Of a stretch of 64,000 bases of DNA, positions 37,881 through 50,045 are shown in pieces. A program made the translations under genes and the position numbers. Origin of the DNA: Paracentrotus lividus (taxonomy: Eukaryota; Echinodermata; Echinoidea; Camarodonta; Echinidae); the NCBI GenBank assembly GCA_940671915.1, contig CALNVZ010003433.1, forward strand, positions 19,719,678 to 19,783,677. The letters run 5' to 3'. Under the pieces are notes generated by a model. That model did not search any database. It saw only the letters and a program-made list of their open reading frames with translations, and was not told the origin of the DNA. The number at the start of each line of letters is the position of its first letter. The stretch's first letter is position 1.

Positions 37881-38836
37881 CACTGTAAACATAAATTAGT
37901 CATTTGACTAATAAAAATTAGTCCTGCCCTATGTCTGAAATGACTAGAATTAATTAGTCGAATGACTAATGTTTAGTCATTTCAGACACTTTTGGATTTA
38001 GCCAGATGACTAGAATTAATTTGTCAGATGACTAGAATTAATTAGTCGAATGACTAATGTTTAGTCATTTCAGACACTTTTGGATTTAGCATGGAAAATA
38101 TATACATAGATTTGTATTAGACTTTTCCATACTTCTCTATCCTGGTTTCTCTCTTCCTCTGTCCTTCCCTCTTGTTCTCCTTTCACTTTACTTTGTGTCT
38201 TCCTCACCCTCTCACTCTCTTCCTCCTATGCTATTTAAGTGTATTGGCCTCACAAATTTGCCTTTTAGTACAGTAATAACACTATGATGTCTTGGCAGAC
38301 TATTTATTATGTAATCATCATTACAACAATTCAGAATATTTGCTATCGTGATAATGTTAACTATTATGCTATATATTTTTATAATTTATGTTGTACTATG
38401 TAAAAATGAAATAAATTTTGTACATTATTATTATTATTATTATTATGCATAGACCGATTATGTTGAAATAAATCTGTTTTAAATCAAAAAGAGATTTAGT
38501 TGCTTCATTTCTTTTGTGTTTACATAAAATGTGGCCTTAAAATGATGACCAACTAAAATAATTCACTAATATTTGGCTTTGTCTGACTAATTAATTCTAG
38601 TCATCTGGCTAAATCCAAAAGTATCTGAAATGACTAAACATTAGTCATTGCTTGTTGGTAATTGGTAATCATATTCTTCTATTTAATTAATTCTAGTCAT
38701 TTCAGACATAGGGCAGGACTAATTTTTATTAGTCAAATGACTAAACATTAGTCATTCGACTAATTAATTCTAGTCATTTCAGACATAGGGCAGGACTAAT
38801 TTTCATTAGTCAAATGACTAATTTATGTCTACAGTG
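37881..38836. mobile_element. 956-bp element of iterated TAGTCA palindromes, TA duplication
   Basis: The ends are CACTGTAAACATAAATTAG and (reverse complement) CACTGTAGACATAAATTAG with TA on both sides. Inward lie repeated units built on ATTAGTCATTTGACTAAT and TCTAGTCATTTCAGACA: about three on the left (37895-38090) and three on the right (38580-38825), in inverted order. The ~490-bp middle does not code. An ATT microsatellite sits at about 38428-38446. Confidence 0.85.
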
Positions 38837-39291
38837 TACATGGTGATGCAAAGTTTAATCTCAAGTTGAACTCATCAAAGTGTCTTCAGATGAACTTGGT
38901 TGAGTATGCTATAACGGAAATACCTTGTACATCACGGCAATATTCATTTTCGAGGAACATTCTCTTGGTCAAGGTTCTTAGGGTTTCTTTCATAACAGGA
39001 GGAAAGTATACTCCGACCGGAACAATTGCCTCTCCGGAACTATTTGTCTCTCGGAGTTTTCCGGCGTTGAGAAATTCAAATTTCCCAAATGGGGAATAAC
39101 TTTCTTTTCTCTCTCTTACGTTGGGGCGAATGCAAGGAGTTAGAGTAACTGTACTTATTTTACTTGGACCACTGACGAGCTCATCATAAAGAAGTCATAC
39201 ATAACATATGATATATATCAATGGTTGAAAAGAAGATGACAAACTGGAAAAAGAAGAGGCGCAACATTTTACTTCTAGCCAATTCGGATGA

Positions 39292-39495
39292 CCTTGCAAT
39301 TCGATATCGGCTTTGCTGTTTTTTGATGATTATATCAAAGAAAATTGGAGATCAAATTGTGACAAGATCAGAGACCTTGCATACCTCTCCTATAACATCT
39401 ACAAACAAAGGATTGATGTTTCCTCGCGCTTATTGGAGGCGAGCGGAATCGAATTGCCTGAGTGCGCTGCTGGGGTAGCACCAGGGTCTTTATAG
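39292..39495 (+). CDS. Doubtful coding-like frame, possible isolated exon
   Basis: An open frame after a TGA at 39289 gives a balanced, soluble-looking protein segment (FDDYIKENWRSNCDKIRDLA, then SRLLEASGIELPECAAG) unlike the low-complexity frames around it. No family was recognised. A GGG/GTAGCA site near 39474 could be a weak donor, otherwise the frame stops at TAG. It could be an exon, a transposon relic or chance. Confidence 0.18.
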   Translation, partial: PCNSISALLFFDDYIKENWRSNCDKIRDLAYLSYNIYKQRIDVSSRLLEASGIELPECAAGVAPGSL

Positions 39496-41749
39496 CCGAG
39501 GGGTGAACGAAAGTGACTAAAGTGAGGTGACTTAAGTCGAAAGTCTGTTCGTAGTATCACTAGGTCGTATACACATGATACAAAAGAGGACTCTCTGAGG
39601 GTTCCTGCAGGTTAGCGGCACTTTCCTCCCTGCCCCCGTCTCTGTCTCCCCTAATGAATTATTTCGTGTCGGGTGTGCCATGTTTTTAATGCAGGTTCAA
39701 GTATACAAAACTAAAATGATCACTTATAGAGAAAAAAATGGGGCAAGAGAGCAATACAATACCGACAGTTTATGGTTATAAAAAGAAATACAGTTAGAAA
39801 CCAACTTTGCGGAAGACATATGAAGAGTAAAACAGTGGTGGAGTATTACAGAACCCTGCTAATTGGATCGAAGGTTCCCTCCTCCTCCCCTGTCTCCCCT
39901 ATTATACCCATCCTCCTGTCTGTGGAGAAATGCCAAGTGAAGACCTGTTTAGATTCCTCTCTTTAGCTAGATGTCAAGCTTTCTGACACCTCCTAATATC
40001 TCCACCACCATTTTGTGACCATCTCTAAACAAAGCTAGCTCGTCTCCGCTTTCATCTCGTTCGCCTAGCCCGGCTCGCCTGGTTGGTTAAGTGGCTTTAC
40101 TCGGCAGCTTCGGTTACACGATGGATTTCTTTTACTTCAACCTCATTCGCATATCTTTCTGTTACCATTCCTAGTTTTTTCCTTTTTCCAAAAATGCTCT
40201 CGTCTTTTCAAATACATCAATCGGGTATTCGTTGTTATTAGGAGCTACCATGTCTTTGTGGAAAAAAAGGGCAATTGTGCTTTCATTATGGGTGATGGAA
40301 TTTTTAGTTTAGTTTTTGAGGCTTTACCCTTGTTCTTAAAGTTTAGTTCAGAAGACGATCACAAATATTGAGTTAATTATCATGATTAATAGAAAGCTTC
40401 CAGCTCCGAAGTAACATTGGGAGACGTTTCAACCAACCCACATAAAAAAAAAATCTCCAAAATAATAAAAACAAGCAAACAAACAAACATAAAGTTCAGA
40501 ATATGGAATTCAGATCTTCCGAGCTTGCTCCGCTGATTATGCTGATTCGCACAGAGACGGTGGTTCTCGAGTGGTGACGTCACGTACAGTGATAGGGTCT
40601 TGTGACGTCACAAGGCAGATATATTTTGTGTACTTTTTACTTTCGTGTCAGTTGTCGATGTTTTTGTTATCGGGTTTATATGAACAATTTAAAACAAAAT
40701 AACAATGGGGCAATATATAAATTATTTATTGCCATATTGTTACAATTACATTTTTTTTTTGGGGGGGGGGGGGGCAAAAACTACCAAACAGGAGTTTTAA
40801 TTGCAATACTTTTCAGTACTTAGTAGAAACGTACAAATCGCAATATCCAGACATAAAAATGCACATGTTAATGAATTAAATATTTTTTATCATGCATGTG
40901 ACGTTTTCCCATTAGTTAAGTGTCAAATTATACAATGATTTCAAAAATAGAACCGGAGTTACTGACATAAATTGACCGAATGAGTGGGTTAAGAAATAGA
41001 TCACTGGTCCTTTTCTATACACTTAGTGCCTTTATATAATTGTATCACCTAATTTGTATATGTATTTTTAATTTACTAAAGCACGTTGGATTTCAGAGAA
41101 AAAGCTTATTGAAAGTCGTTGAATAAATTGGCATGGTCATATTCATATCGTTCCTCTCCAACCAGGAGGCATTGCTGGCTTCAACAAATTTGAAATAGCA
41201 GGGCGGATATCGGACCAAAGTTTTAATTATAAAGAATGATAGTTAATATTTAAAAAAAAATTAAAATAAAATAAAAAAATAAATAAAAAAGGAAAGAAAA
41301 GAAAATTACATGAATTGCGATAATCATTTTTATACCTTAATGGCAAATATTAAGATCTGAAAATGTTGAGGGAGGCCTTCAAAGTAACCCTCTGACCCCC
41401 AAGCTCCAACAATGATTCAACGATCGTCTAGAGGAGTCCAATTAACTGGCGTGTTCTATAATCCATAACATAACTCATTGACTGATTATTGTCTTACTAC
41501 GTGAGTTGCATATGAATGCTACCCACATAAAATGCCTCGTATTATACTTCTCGAGAAATGCACTTGGGCAAAGTCATAAAAATGAATACACTGTCTCTGA
41601 TCCTTGCTATGCTTTTGGTATATACTTGACGAATTAGTCACTTGCATGTTCATAATTAGGCTTATGAACTTGCCCTATATAATTAACACAGTTATATGCT
41701 CTATACAGTGCGTTCCAGAAAAAACAAATGGACTGTGATGAATCGCATC

Positions 41750-41968
41750 GAAATGAGACACAAGTCGCCGAACAAACTCAGCACAGTGTTGAGAAAATAG
41801 TATATATTAATTGTCTAATTTGGGCGTAAAATATTTCTCTTATTTACTGAATCTATAATTTTTCATGTGTGCTCTGTAAAATAAATGAGTAGAAATGATA
41901 AAAGTATTTTGAAATTGATTAATTTGCTGATAAAATTGACTCTCTTCTGGCGACTTGTGTCTCATTTC
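41750..41968. repeat. 20-bp perfect inverted repeat pair
   Basis: GAAATGAGACACAAGTCGCC at 41750-41769 is exactly inverted at 41949-41968, around a 179-bp AT-rich loop. A TACAGTGCGTTCCAGAAA stretch just outside on the left recalls mariner ends, but no partner was found on the right. Confidence 0.7.
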
Positions 41969-42354
41969 AGTTTCTGAACTAGAAGAAGAATGACATTTGG
42001 TATTCCTTAGCCAATTTTGGGATATTTTATTCGGGTTTTCAAAAGCTCCCAGGTTTTAAAGATCAGAGGAAAAGACTCTGCGGGCGAATTGGAAACAAAA
42101 TCATAGATTTATCGGGGAAAACCCCCGATTTACAGAAGTTGCTACTGCAATCTAACGCTGTACAGGGCACATCATTTCCGGTGCATGTCAGTCGCGTGAG
42201 GACACAACCTGTTCTGTAATAAAAAGCTATTATTTGTTTTTGTTTGTATTGTTTTATTTGACTTCTTAATGTGTTCAGCGACATTAATAAAATCATTTTA
42301 TTCTTTTAAATGGTTTCGTGATCTTCAAAATGCAAAAAAGGCTAGGCCTATATG

Positions 42355-42599
<245 letters not shown>

Positions 42600-44436
42600 G
42601 GGGAGACCGAGGATGGAAGTTACACGGATCAGTTGTTACAGTTCTCAGTGTGCTAAGCTCGAACAAGAGAAGATGTGCTAACTGGCATCTATATACAGCC
42701 TACACATAGCTCTGATGAACTGCCGGTCGTGAGGTTTCTCCGTTGTTTTATTAAAAAGTAAATCAACAAAAAACATTTTTTACAGTTCAAGTAAATTTTT
42801 GACCAAAATTGAAATTTGTAATAGGGTAGATGTAGGGAATACCGGACAGTAGGGAATATCGGACGGTCACCACATGTCTAGCCCTAGCTGCCAACATAAG
42901 ATAAACTGAGTTGAAATACCGCATCTATTGGTCAGGTGGTCTGTCTGGAAGGTTGAATGCTGTATTCGACAACAACAAGTGAGAAATCTCGAGAAAACTA
43001 CCACAATCTGTCAAGGTAGGAAAATTTGCACCTGAAAAATGGCCTGATGTAAAAATTGACATTTTAGAGAATGTGATGGTATAAAAATAGAATTGGGGCA
43101 TGACCTCTATTTCATGCATTATGGACATGTGTGGAGGGTGGGCCAAACGTGTATGGAGTGTTTGACTGTAAAAGCCTGTGTATTGGGTGGCAGTGTGTTG
43201 AAAAGTGCTAGTCAGTCATTTTTTTGTGTAGGGAATACCGGACACCACATGGACGGTTGTTTGTTTTACTTTCGGTTGAGTTGCTAAGCATGTAGATCAA
43301 ATAGTAAGTGCATATATAATGTATTATATTTATTTATTAAATGTGTTTGACAATTTTGAAATTGCTATTTCTCTTTATTATAATTGTGATATGTCATGAT
43401 CTACATGAGATATAAGTTATTCTGAGTGTTTTGAAATTTTGTATTAAAATGCATATAATCTTCTAAAAATGAATAATGTTATAAAAATTCAATACAAAAC
43501 ATGTTAAGTTGATGGTTTACATTCAAATCAGTGCTTCCAGACAGATCTTTATACGAAAAAAAAGGGTAAAAACATACTGTCGTATTTCCTACACTGTAGG
43601 GAATGCCGACAATTTACGATGACGTCATTATTTGCATATAACTGCCTCAACAAATATTTGATTACCTCAATGTTTTTAGAAAATAAAGTTGAATGATGTA
43701 GCTAAGCAATGAGAATCTTTTCTTTTTGTGATTTTATTGTTTCATGTGCTAATTAAGCAAATGAGCTTAAGTGGCCGGTATTCCCTACATCTACCCTAGC
43801 TCTTACAACTGAAGGCACATGATGATAGTCTGGTATTGTAAATATAGTACATGTATGTCACTAATATACCCCCTAGCCATGCCCTGTAATTCTGCTAATG
43901 GCTGTGCTACAGTTGATTTTGTGTGTAAAATTACCCAAAATTGGGCGTTAGGTTGTTACAACAACCTACCCCATGTCGATGTAACAACTTACCCCAATTA
44001 CATTACATATGTAAAATTACATTTTGTCTCAATTTTCAGCTGTTAATATTTGTATGTTTCTATTATTACTTTTGTCTATTCTAGAGCTCTACTTGATCTA
44101 CTGTTAACGATGCCAAGAAACTGGAAAGTTGAAACAAAAGTATGGTATAAGAGATTTACACATTGTCAACTTACCCCGTATGTTTACATACTGTAGCAAT
44201 TTACCCCGTATGGTGTAACAACTTACCCCGTATACTGGGTAGGTTGTTACAAAAAAAAGGTTTTCATTAATTAAGCTGTAGTTAAAAAGTGTTTACATGT
44301 TTTCAAGTTTTATATGCCTCAGGTTATAGCAAACAAAATAGGCTAACTACAAACCCAAAATGGAGTGCGTGAGTTCTTTCATTAGAATTATCTGGCCCAA
44401 AATGTAAATTTTGTAACTTCCATCCCCGGTCTCCCC
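42600..44436. mobile_element. Outer DNA element with nested insertion, TA duplication
   Basis: The inverted ends are GGGGAGACCGAGGATGGAAG and GGGGAGACCGGGGATGGAAG, matching at 24 of 25 bases with the next five. TA lies on both sides and TATATA beyond. Internal copies of a related word (TAACAACTTACCCCGTAT and variants) occur at about 43970-44000 and 44165-44255. Without the insert at 42824-43796 the element is about 860 bp and non-coding. Confidence 0.82.
42824..43796. mobile_element. Nested DNA element, TA duplication
   Basis: A perfect 22-bp inverted terminus starts GGGTAGATGTAGGGAATACC and has TA on both sides. Direct copies of the inner half of the terminus recur at 42849-42864, 43228-43243 and 43596-43610. 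The 973 bp have no transposase frame. It must be younger than the outer element it interrupts. Confidence 0.87.
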
Positions 44437-46180
44437 TATATATATATTACTGAGGTCTGTGCATTCTTTTCTCTATAATGTGTGTGTTGATTTATATATA
44501 TTTTTTTCTTGTGGACAGTCTTGTAAAAGTCTTGTAATTTCCGATTACTTCCATATGTCTCTTTTTGGAAATCATGTGATGCTTATTTTGAAATGCATTT
44601 TCAGCGCTTAATTTTTTTCTACAATATGTACAGCCCCCTCAGACGAATCCCTTTAAAAATCACCTGTCGGAGCGTTAATGAAAATCTTTGCCTCCCCAAG
44701 AGGAGGGTACTTGAAGACGATCGCTTGACATTTCGTTGACATCAAGAAGAAAACAATCAATTAAACACAACGAGAACTAAATCACAATGAACGCTCACTG
44801 GGTACTCTATCATCGCTGTGCAGTAGCCACGGCAGCTGTTGGGGGGGGGGGGGGGAGTACGTTACCCTTCCCCATGATAGAGCGAAGTATGGTACATTTT
44901 TACATTTATAATTCAGTGTTTCTTCTTTAAAAAAAAAAAAAAAACTTTAGCCCGTTGACAACCTCATTGATTAGGCCTAGCAAGTAATTATCAACGTATT
45001 ACAAATATTAATATTTAACACTTTAATTATTAATATTGATATTTAAAATAAATGAAAACTTTGGGGGATCTCATGCTACGTTTTGTCTTCGGGGCAAGGA
45101 AAAGTTCAGTCCCAGTATTGAAAAAAGGAAGAGAGAGAGAGTGTGTGTGTGTGTGTGTGAATAAAAACGGCAAGAGAAGTAAGAGGAAGAAGATGGTTAT
45201 CGTAGAACTGAATCATGTACACACTACGAATAGTAATTAAATCAAAGCAAAGTTAATACAATGAAAGAGAGTATAGTGGGTGAGAGTACCAACAGAATAT
45301 GGTGTCATGAATGTCACACATTTATTTGCTTAACACAAAATCTTAAGTAGAGTTATAGGATATGTTATAGGATATGTTAATTCTTCATAAGTTACCCTTA
45401 AAGAGTCTATGTTTAGTTAAGGTTTTGTTATTTATTTGTTTTCTTGTTGTATTCAATGCAAAAATGATACAATTATTAGTATTTTACAATTATTAGTGAA
45501 GACAAAGAAAATAAATAAAATAAAATTTTAAATGCAAAAGTAGGTCTAGAACCTAAATTTTTATACATGGAAAGTTTAAAACACAATGAAATTAAAAATC
45601 ATTGTCATTATTATTACTGCTATGATTATTATTTTGCACCCAAACTTTCTTCTTCTTCTTCTCCTTCTTCCGAAATCGTCTTAGTGGCTGAGGATTGGCT
45701 ATAGTAAAGATGAATTGATTTTCAGGTGTATTACGTAATCACACGCTAATAACAAAACGAGTGTATCGAAATGCTTGAATCACATCTATTCAAAATTTCA
45801 TTGATATAGTTCACGAACGTGGAATGAATAATCTTTGTTTCTAGCCTTCTTTATCGCTGTAAAGTGCCCCCTTTTCAGTCATTTAATTTTTTCCGGGCAC
45901 GATATTTCAGCTTACTAGTATATTTTGATATTGTCACCCTGTTCTGTTTATCATGGTTATTAATTTGTTTTACTTTGTGGTGTATTAACCTTTATATTGG
46001 CATGATGTCAATTTAAATATATCGTCACATGAGTATGGCGAATAAATCCAGTTGTGCAGTTCACATTCTCTTGCCACTTTTTGGCAACGGTGACAGCAAA
46101 TATACCGGTTTGTTTTTACTAATACTACCCCTTCTAGTACTATCATTGCTACTACTACTACTAGGCTACTACTACTACTG

Positions 46181-46230
<50 letters not shown>

Positions 46231-46460
46231 GCTACTACAATTACTAGGATTTATACTTCTTCTTCTCCTTCTTTTATTACTACTACTACAATTATAATTC
46301 TATGTTGTCCTACTACTATAAATGTCACTCTTTTCATACACATCGTCACCCGTACGACTTTTCTTCCGGAAAAAAATAAGACCAATTTAATCATCATCGT
46401 ATCAATTTACTCTCTGTATCGTCTTCAAAAGAATGCATGATCATTGCTGAAGAAGCATGC
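44437..46460. other. Unannotated DNA with microsatellites
   Basis: No gene seen. Contains G14 near 44840, GA/GT tracts at 45128-45160, TTC units near 45647-45672 and a CTA array at 46148-46235. Confidence 0.5.
46148..46235. repeat. (CTA)n microsatellite
   Basis: About 25 CTA/TAC units with CTG interruptions, read as poly-Tyr in a spurious frame. Confidence 0.93.
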
Positions 46461-46662
46461 AAATTCAGACCACGTGCACGCTAATTTCACGGCGCAGAGG
46501 ACACCATTGTCCATACCAGACGCACTATCATCGGTCTTGGATATCAATTAAAAACGAGTGTCTCTCCAAGCCCGTTACCACTCACGTCATTTATCCGAAC
46601 ATCATTTCCATATTCATAAGCCTCGAGATGATGGATAATAAAAAACACCATCGCTTTCTTCT

Positions 46663-46672
46663 GGCCAATCAG
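46663..46672 (+). promoter_or_regulatory. Possible CCAAT-box promoter
   Basis: GGCCAATCAG is a full CCAAT (NF-Y type) site and is followed by a less AT-rich, pyrimidine-rich 500-bp stretch that could be a 5' UTR exon. No TATA box is evident. The direction is chosen only because a donor-like site follows on the plus strand. Confidence 0.25.
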
Positions 46673-46689
46673 AGGATGTGATTACCGCG

Positions 46690-47190
46690 CATGCTCTCTT
46701 ACTGCGACGACAATTCTCTTCTCTCTTTTTCTCTCTTCACTGCTTAACGCTCCACGGAGAGGACAGCGCGCAGGTGTTTTTAGGTTTCTTCTCTTTTTCC
46801 AAGAGTAACCTGCAGACTACATGTTCGCCAAAGTACTTTTCTTCACACAACACTAAACCAAAAAATCGTGATCGTGCACGGTTGGGACCACCTGCTCATC
46901 ATCTTCATCATTCAATCATTTTGATCACCCCTTTTCAAGTTGTACAATTCGGCCTCTTTCTTGGCGGATTTAGGTGCCAAATCTGCATCACAGTACCGGC
47001 ATCTAACCCAAGTTTTCGGATTCTTCTGGAACTAACTGAGTTTTTCCTCTTTACTTTGCAAGAAGATTGTGATCATAACATTTTTCGCAGAACGTTTGGT
47101 GTTACTCCGAAGATTAAGCTTTCTCCAGGAGTAGTTTGAAGGTCTGATTCAACTCTCGCCTCATCTCGTGGAATTTGGGTATGTTAAGGT
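46690..47190 (+). other. Possible 5' UTR exon
   Basis: The stretch is less AT-rich than its surroundings and ends in GTTAAG/GTAAAA, a fair splice donor, near 47190. It contains an open frame of 153 codons (46678-47139), but the translation resembles no known family and is rich in Phe, Ser and Leu, so untranslated exon is more likely than coding. No transcript evidence is available here. Confidence 0.22.
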
Positions 47191-47877
47191 AAAACTCTTT
47201 TGTTTGTTTTTCTCAAAATATTTGATCTATTTTTTAATTATGTCATCATAACAGCAGTACAATATGAAAGGATTCGACAGGGTACGTCAAGCATAAAATT
47301 TGGAAATGTGAATTGAAATGATATTCTGTCCATTTTTACTTTCAAAATATGCGATAAACGTGGTTATAAACTTCATGACATTTTCCGAATCATATCATCC
47401 AATATAATTATATTGATAGTCTTAATAATTTAATTACCGAATATATAATGTTCGCCTTGATCCGGTTTCTTTCGAACTTGAAATAATATGACACAACATC
47501 ACTTATTGTCTGAAAAAAAACTTCCATAACGCATTTGTAATGCCTAAATTACATAATAGAACTTAACCCCAAACACTTATTAGGAGTTTGCATGTCACGT
47601 CGTGAAAATCATTTTCAGATGGAAGGGGAGACTTAAGGTCGGTGCATCGCGGAAGGAAATTGGTTGATAAGAAAGTTAAGGTGTAATATTAATCCCCTAT
47701 TTGGTATTCCTCTTGTGACTTTGATGGTCCCCCATTCTTAGTATACATTTTTCCTTGGATCATTTTAATAATAAGATGACAATGAACTAAAATGATTTTT
47801 TTTCTTCAGAATTTGATTGATGAGTATGGGTCTAAAGGTAATCGATGGTTGATGGATAAGGCAATTGATAGAAAGTG

Positions 47878-47916
<39 letters not shown>
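47878..47916. repeat. A39 homopolymer
   Basis: Uninterrupted A run. It could be the tail of an old retroposed copy, but nothing recognisable precedes it on the plus strand. Confidence 0.95.
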
Positions 47917-47917
<1 letters not shown>

Positions 47918-49997
47918 ACATACAAGAAATTTATTTCATCAAGGCTGCGAGGCCTTTTCCCATCCTGCACGGTAAATAAATGACAAAACAAAGTTATTAT
48001 TAGCATTAAAACAACTGTAGAGGCATGTTTGAGCCTTAATACGTTATACTCTTGGCGTTATAATTAAAACAATCACGACAATAGCCTGTATAATATATAA
48101 ATCGTCTTCCAATAACGAGAATGTCTTCAGACTAAACATGAATATCCCTCAGTGCTCATTTACCTCTCCTGTGTGACGTGTAAATTAATAGACTGGCCAA
48201 AGAAGGAATATAGAGTAGTGGCTGGGATTCGAACCTTGACATGTCTACTCGACCACTTACCATCGTTGTAATTGCAATCTTTTGGTCGGTACTGGGCCAC
48301 TTTTTAGTTAATCTAACCCAGTGGTCGATTTTGAGTTGGTTTCCCGGTTGTGACCAAGCATTCTGAATTTCAAAGTCGTTGCCGACGATGAGAGTACATC
48401 AAACAAAAAAAATAGTTAGGGTTAAGGTTATGTTATGAAATTAAAAAGAAACAAACAAACAAAAAACGAAGGGTCAAATTGACCCAATCCTGGATCCATT
48501 AGGGCTCTACACCATTTCGTGTCAATATTATCTCCACATATATATATGTATATGGCCATGTGTCATGAATTGGGTGCAAAATGCGTTACATGTCAAAACA
48601 TTTGTAGAAATGTACATTGTCACAAACAAACATCTCTAGTATCTTAATGGTAAGTCAAACATGTATAAAAGTGTATATATCTTGAAAGCTCAGATGGTAG
48701 GGAAGATGATTAGAATATTTTTTTCCCTGTAAAGGGTGTGTCATGAAAGCTGTGCATGGTGCTACAAGAAAAATTGTTTTAAAATGCTCACAATTTCAAT
48801 GGCGAGTAATTTCGTATTGTTTGTATTAAATGAAATAAATCAACTTAGACTGTGTTAATAAGACCCTGTGCTTCTGAAAAATATAAACTTGTAATGCAAA
48901 ATTATTCCTTCTAACCGGGCTACAGAGTGTATAAAAAAAAGGAAAAAAGGTAGTTTAAAATGGCAGAAATCCTGTCTTATACTTTTGAATAACAACATAA
49001 ACAAATTTTATTACAAGAGATATGTTTCCAATTGATTATTTATCTACGTACATGCAAAGAAAATGGATGAAAAAACACAATTATTGTTATAAAAAGGCAT
49101 ATTTCAATTTTGATGCCTGCTATGCATTGTCTATGAGCCGTGCGTGCATTAATTTTGTTTTAATTGATTAATTAATTGATTAAGTAACCCTTGGAAAAAT
49201 CTACTTCACATTTATAAAAACCAGATAAATTCCAAAGAGATTGATATATCACTCAACCTATAAGACCGTTTGGATACAAATATATAATGCAACAAAGTGC
49301 AAGAATGTAACAAAAATGGGAATTCCCTATGCTTTAACACGTGCCTCCACCGTAGGATCCTCCACCGTAGGATCCTCCCCTTCCTTCGTTACACCACTCA
49401 AGTTAACTTTGTACTAAAACTGTGAGCAGGACAAAGCTGAAACTTCACAGATATGTAGCCTGATATATTACCTACAATTTGAGACATTGTACAGCTCATG
49501 ACTGTACTTTGTTTTCATGCTATGCAAAAAACTGTGACAATTTTCCCTCCAAAATGTAACGCCTCCACCCTTTTACTATACCCCAATATGTGACACATGA
49601 CCATATATAGCCCAAATAAAAACTCAGAATGGTGTCATTTTTTACTCTTCATTCCTTAGAGTGCATGTGGCAGAAAATTATAATTAGATAACTCCTCATT
49701 TTTTAACATGAAATTTTGATATGAAACCATTACTTGTGGGACTAAGGGTTTTTCTGTATTACGGATAGGGAATGAATGGATCCCGTAGATGCTGGGCCGG
49801 TTATGTTAATGGTAATCATATTAATCAATTGGTCACGTGGAGTTACTTGTCTTATTATTCATTTTATTATAGCTATATGGTAATTAAATTTGAGTCTTGC
49901 AATTTACAATGGAGATATATGCAACTAAGTGGTCATCATTCACCAGTACATCTAATGAAAACCAACATAGGCCTACTGCCGAAACGGGTGAACAGAG

Positions 49998-50045
49998 AGA
50001 GAGAGAATGAGAGAGAGAAAAGAGAGAGAGAGGGGGGGGGGGGGT
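49998..50045. repeat. (GA)n plus G-run
   Basis: Interrupted GA tract running into about 12 G. Confidence 0.9.

Larger units (their letters stand above)
38837..42358. other. Unannotated DNA
   Basis: Apart from a doubtful coding-like frame at 39292-39495 and a small inverted repeat at 41750-41968, nothing is recognised. A G13 run is at 40761-40773. Confidence 0.5.

Noticed and set aside
46678..47139. 153-residue plus-strand protein
   Set aside because: Composition and lack of any recognisable motif favour an open frame within an untranslated or non-coding stretch; kept only as a possible 5' UTR exon.
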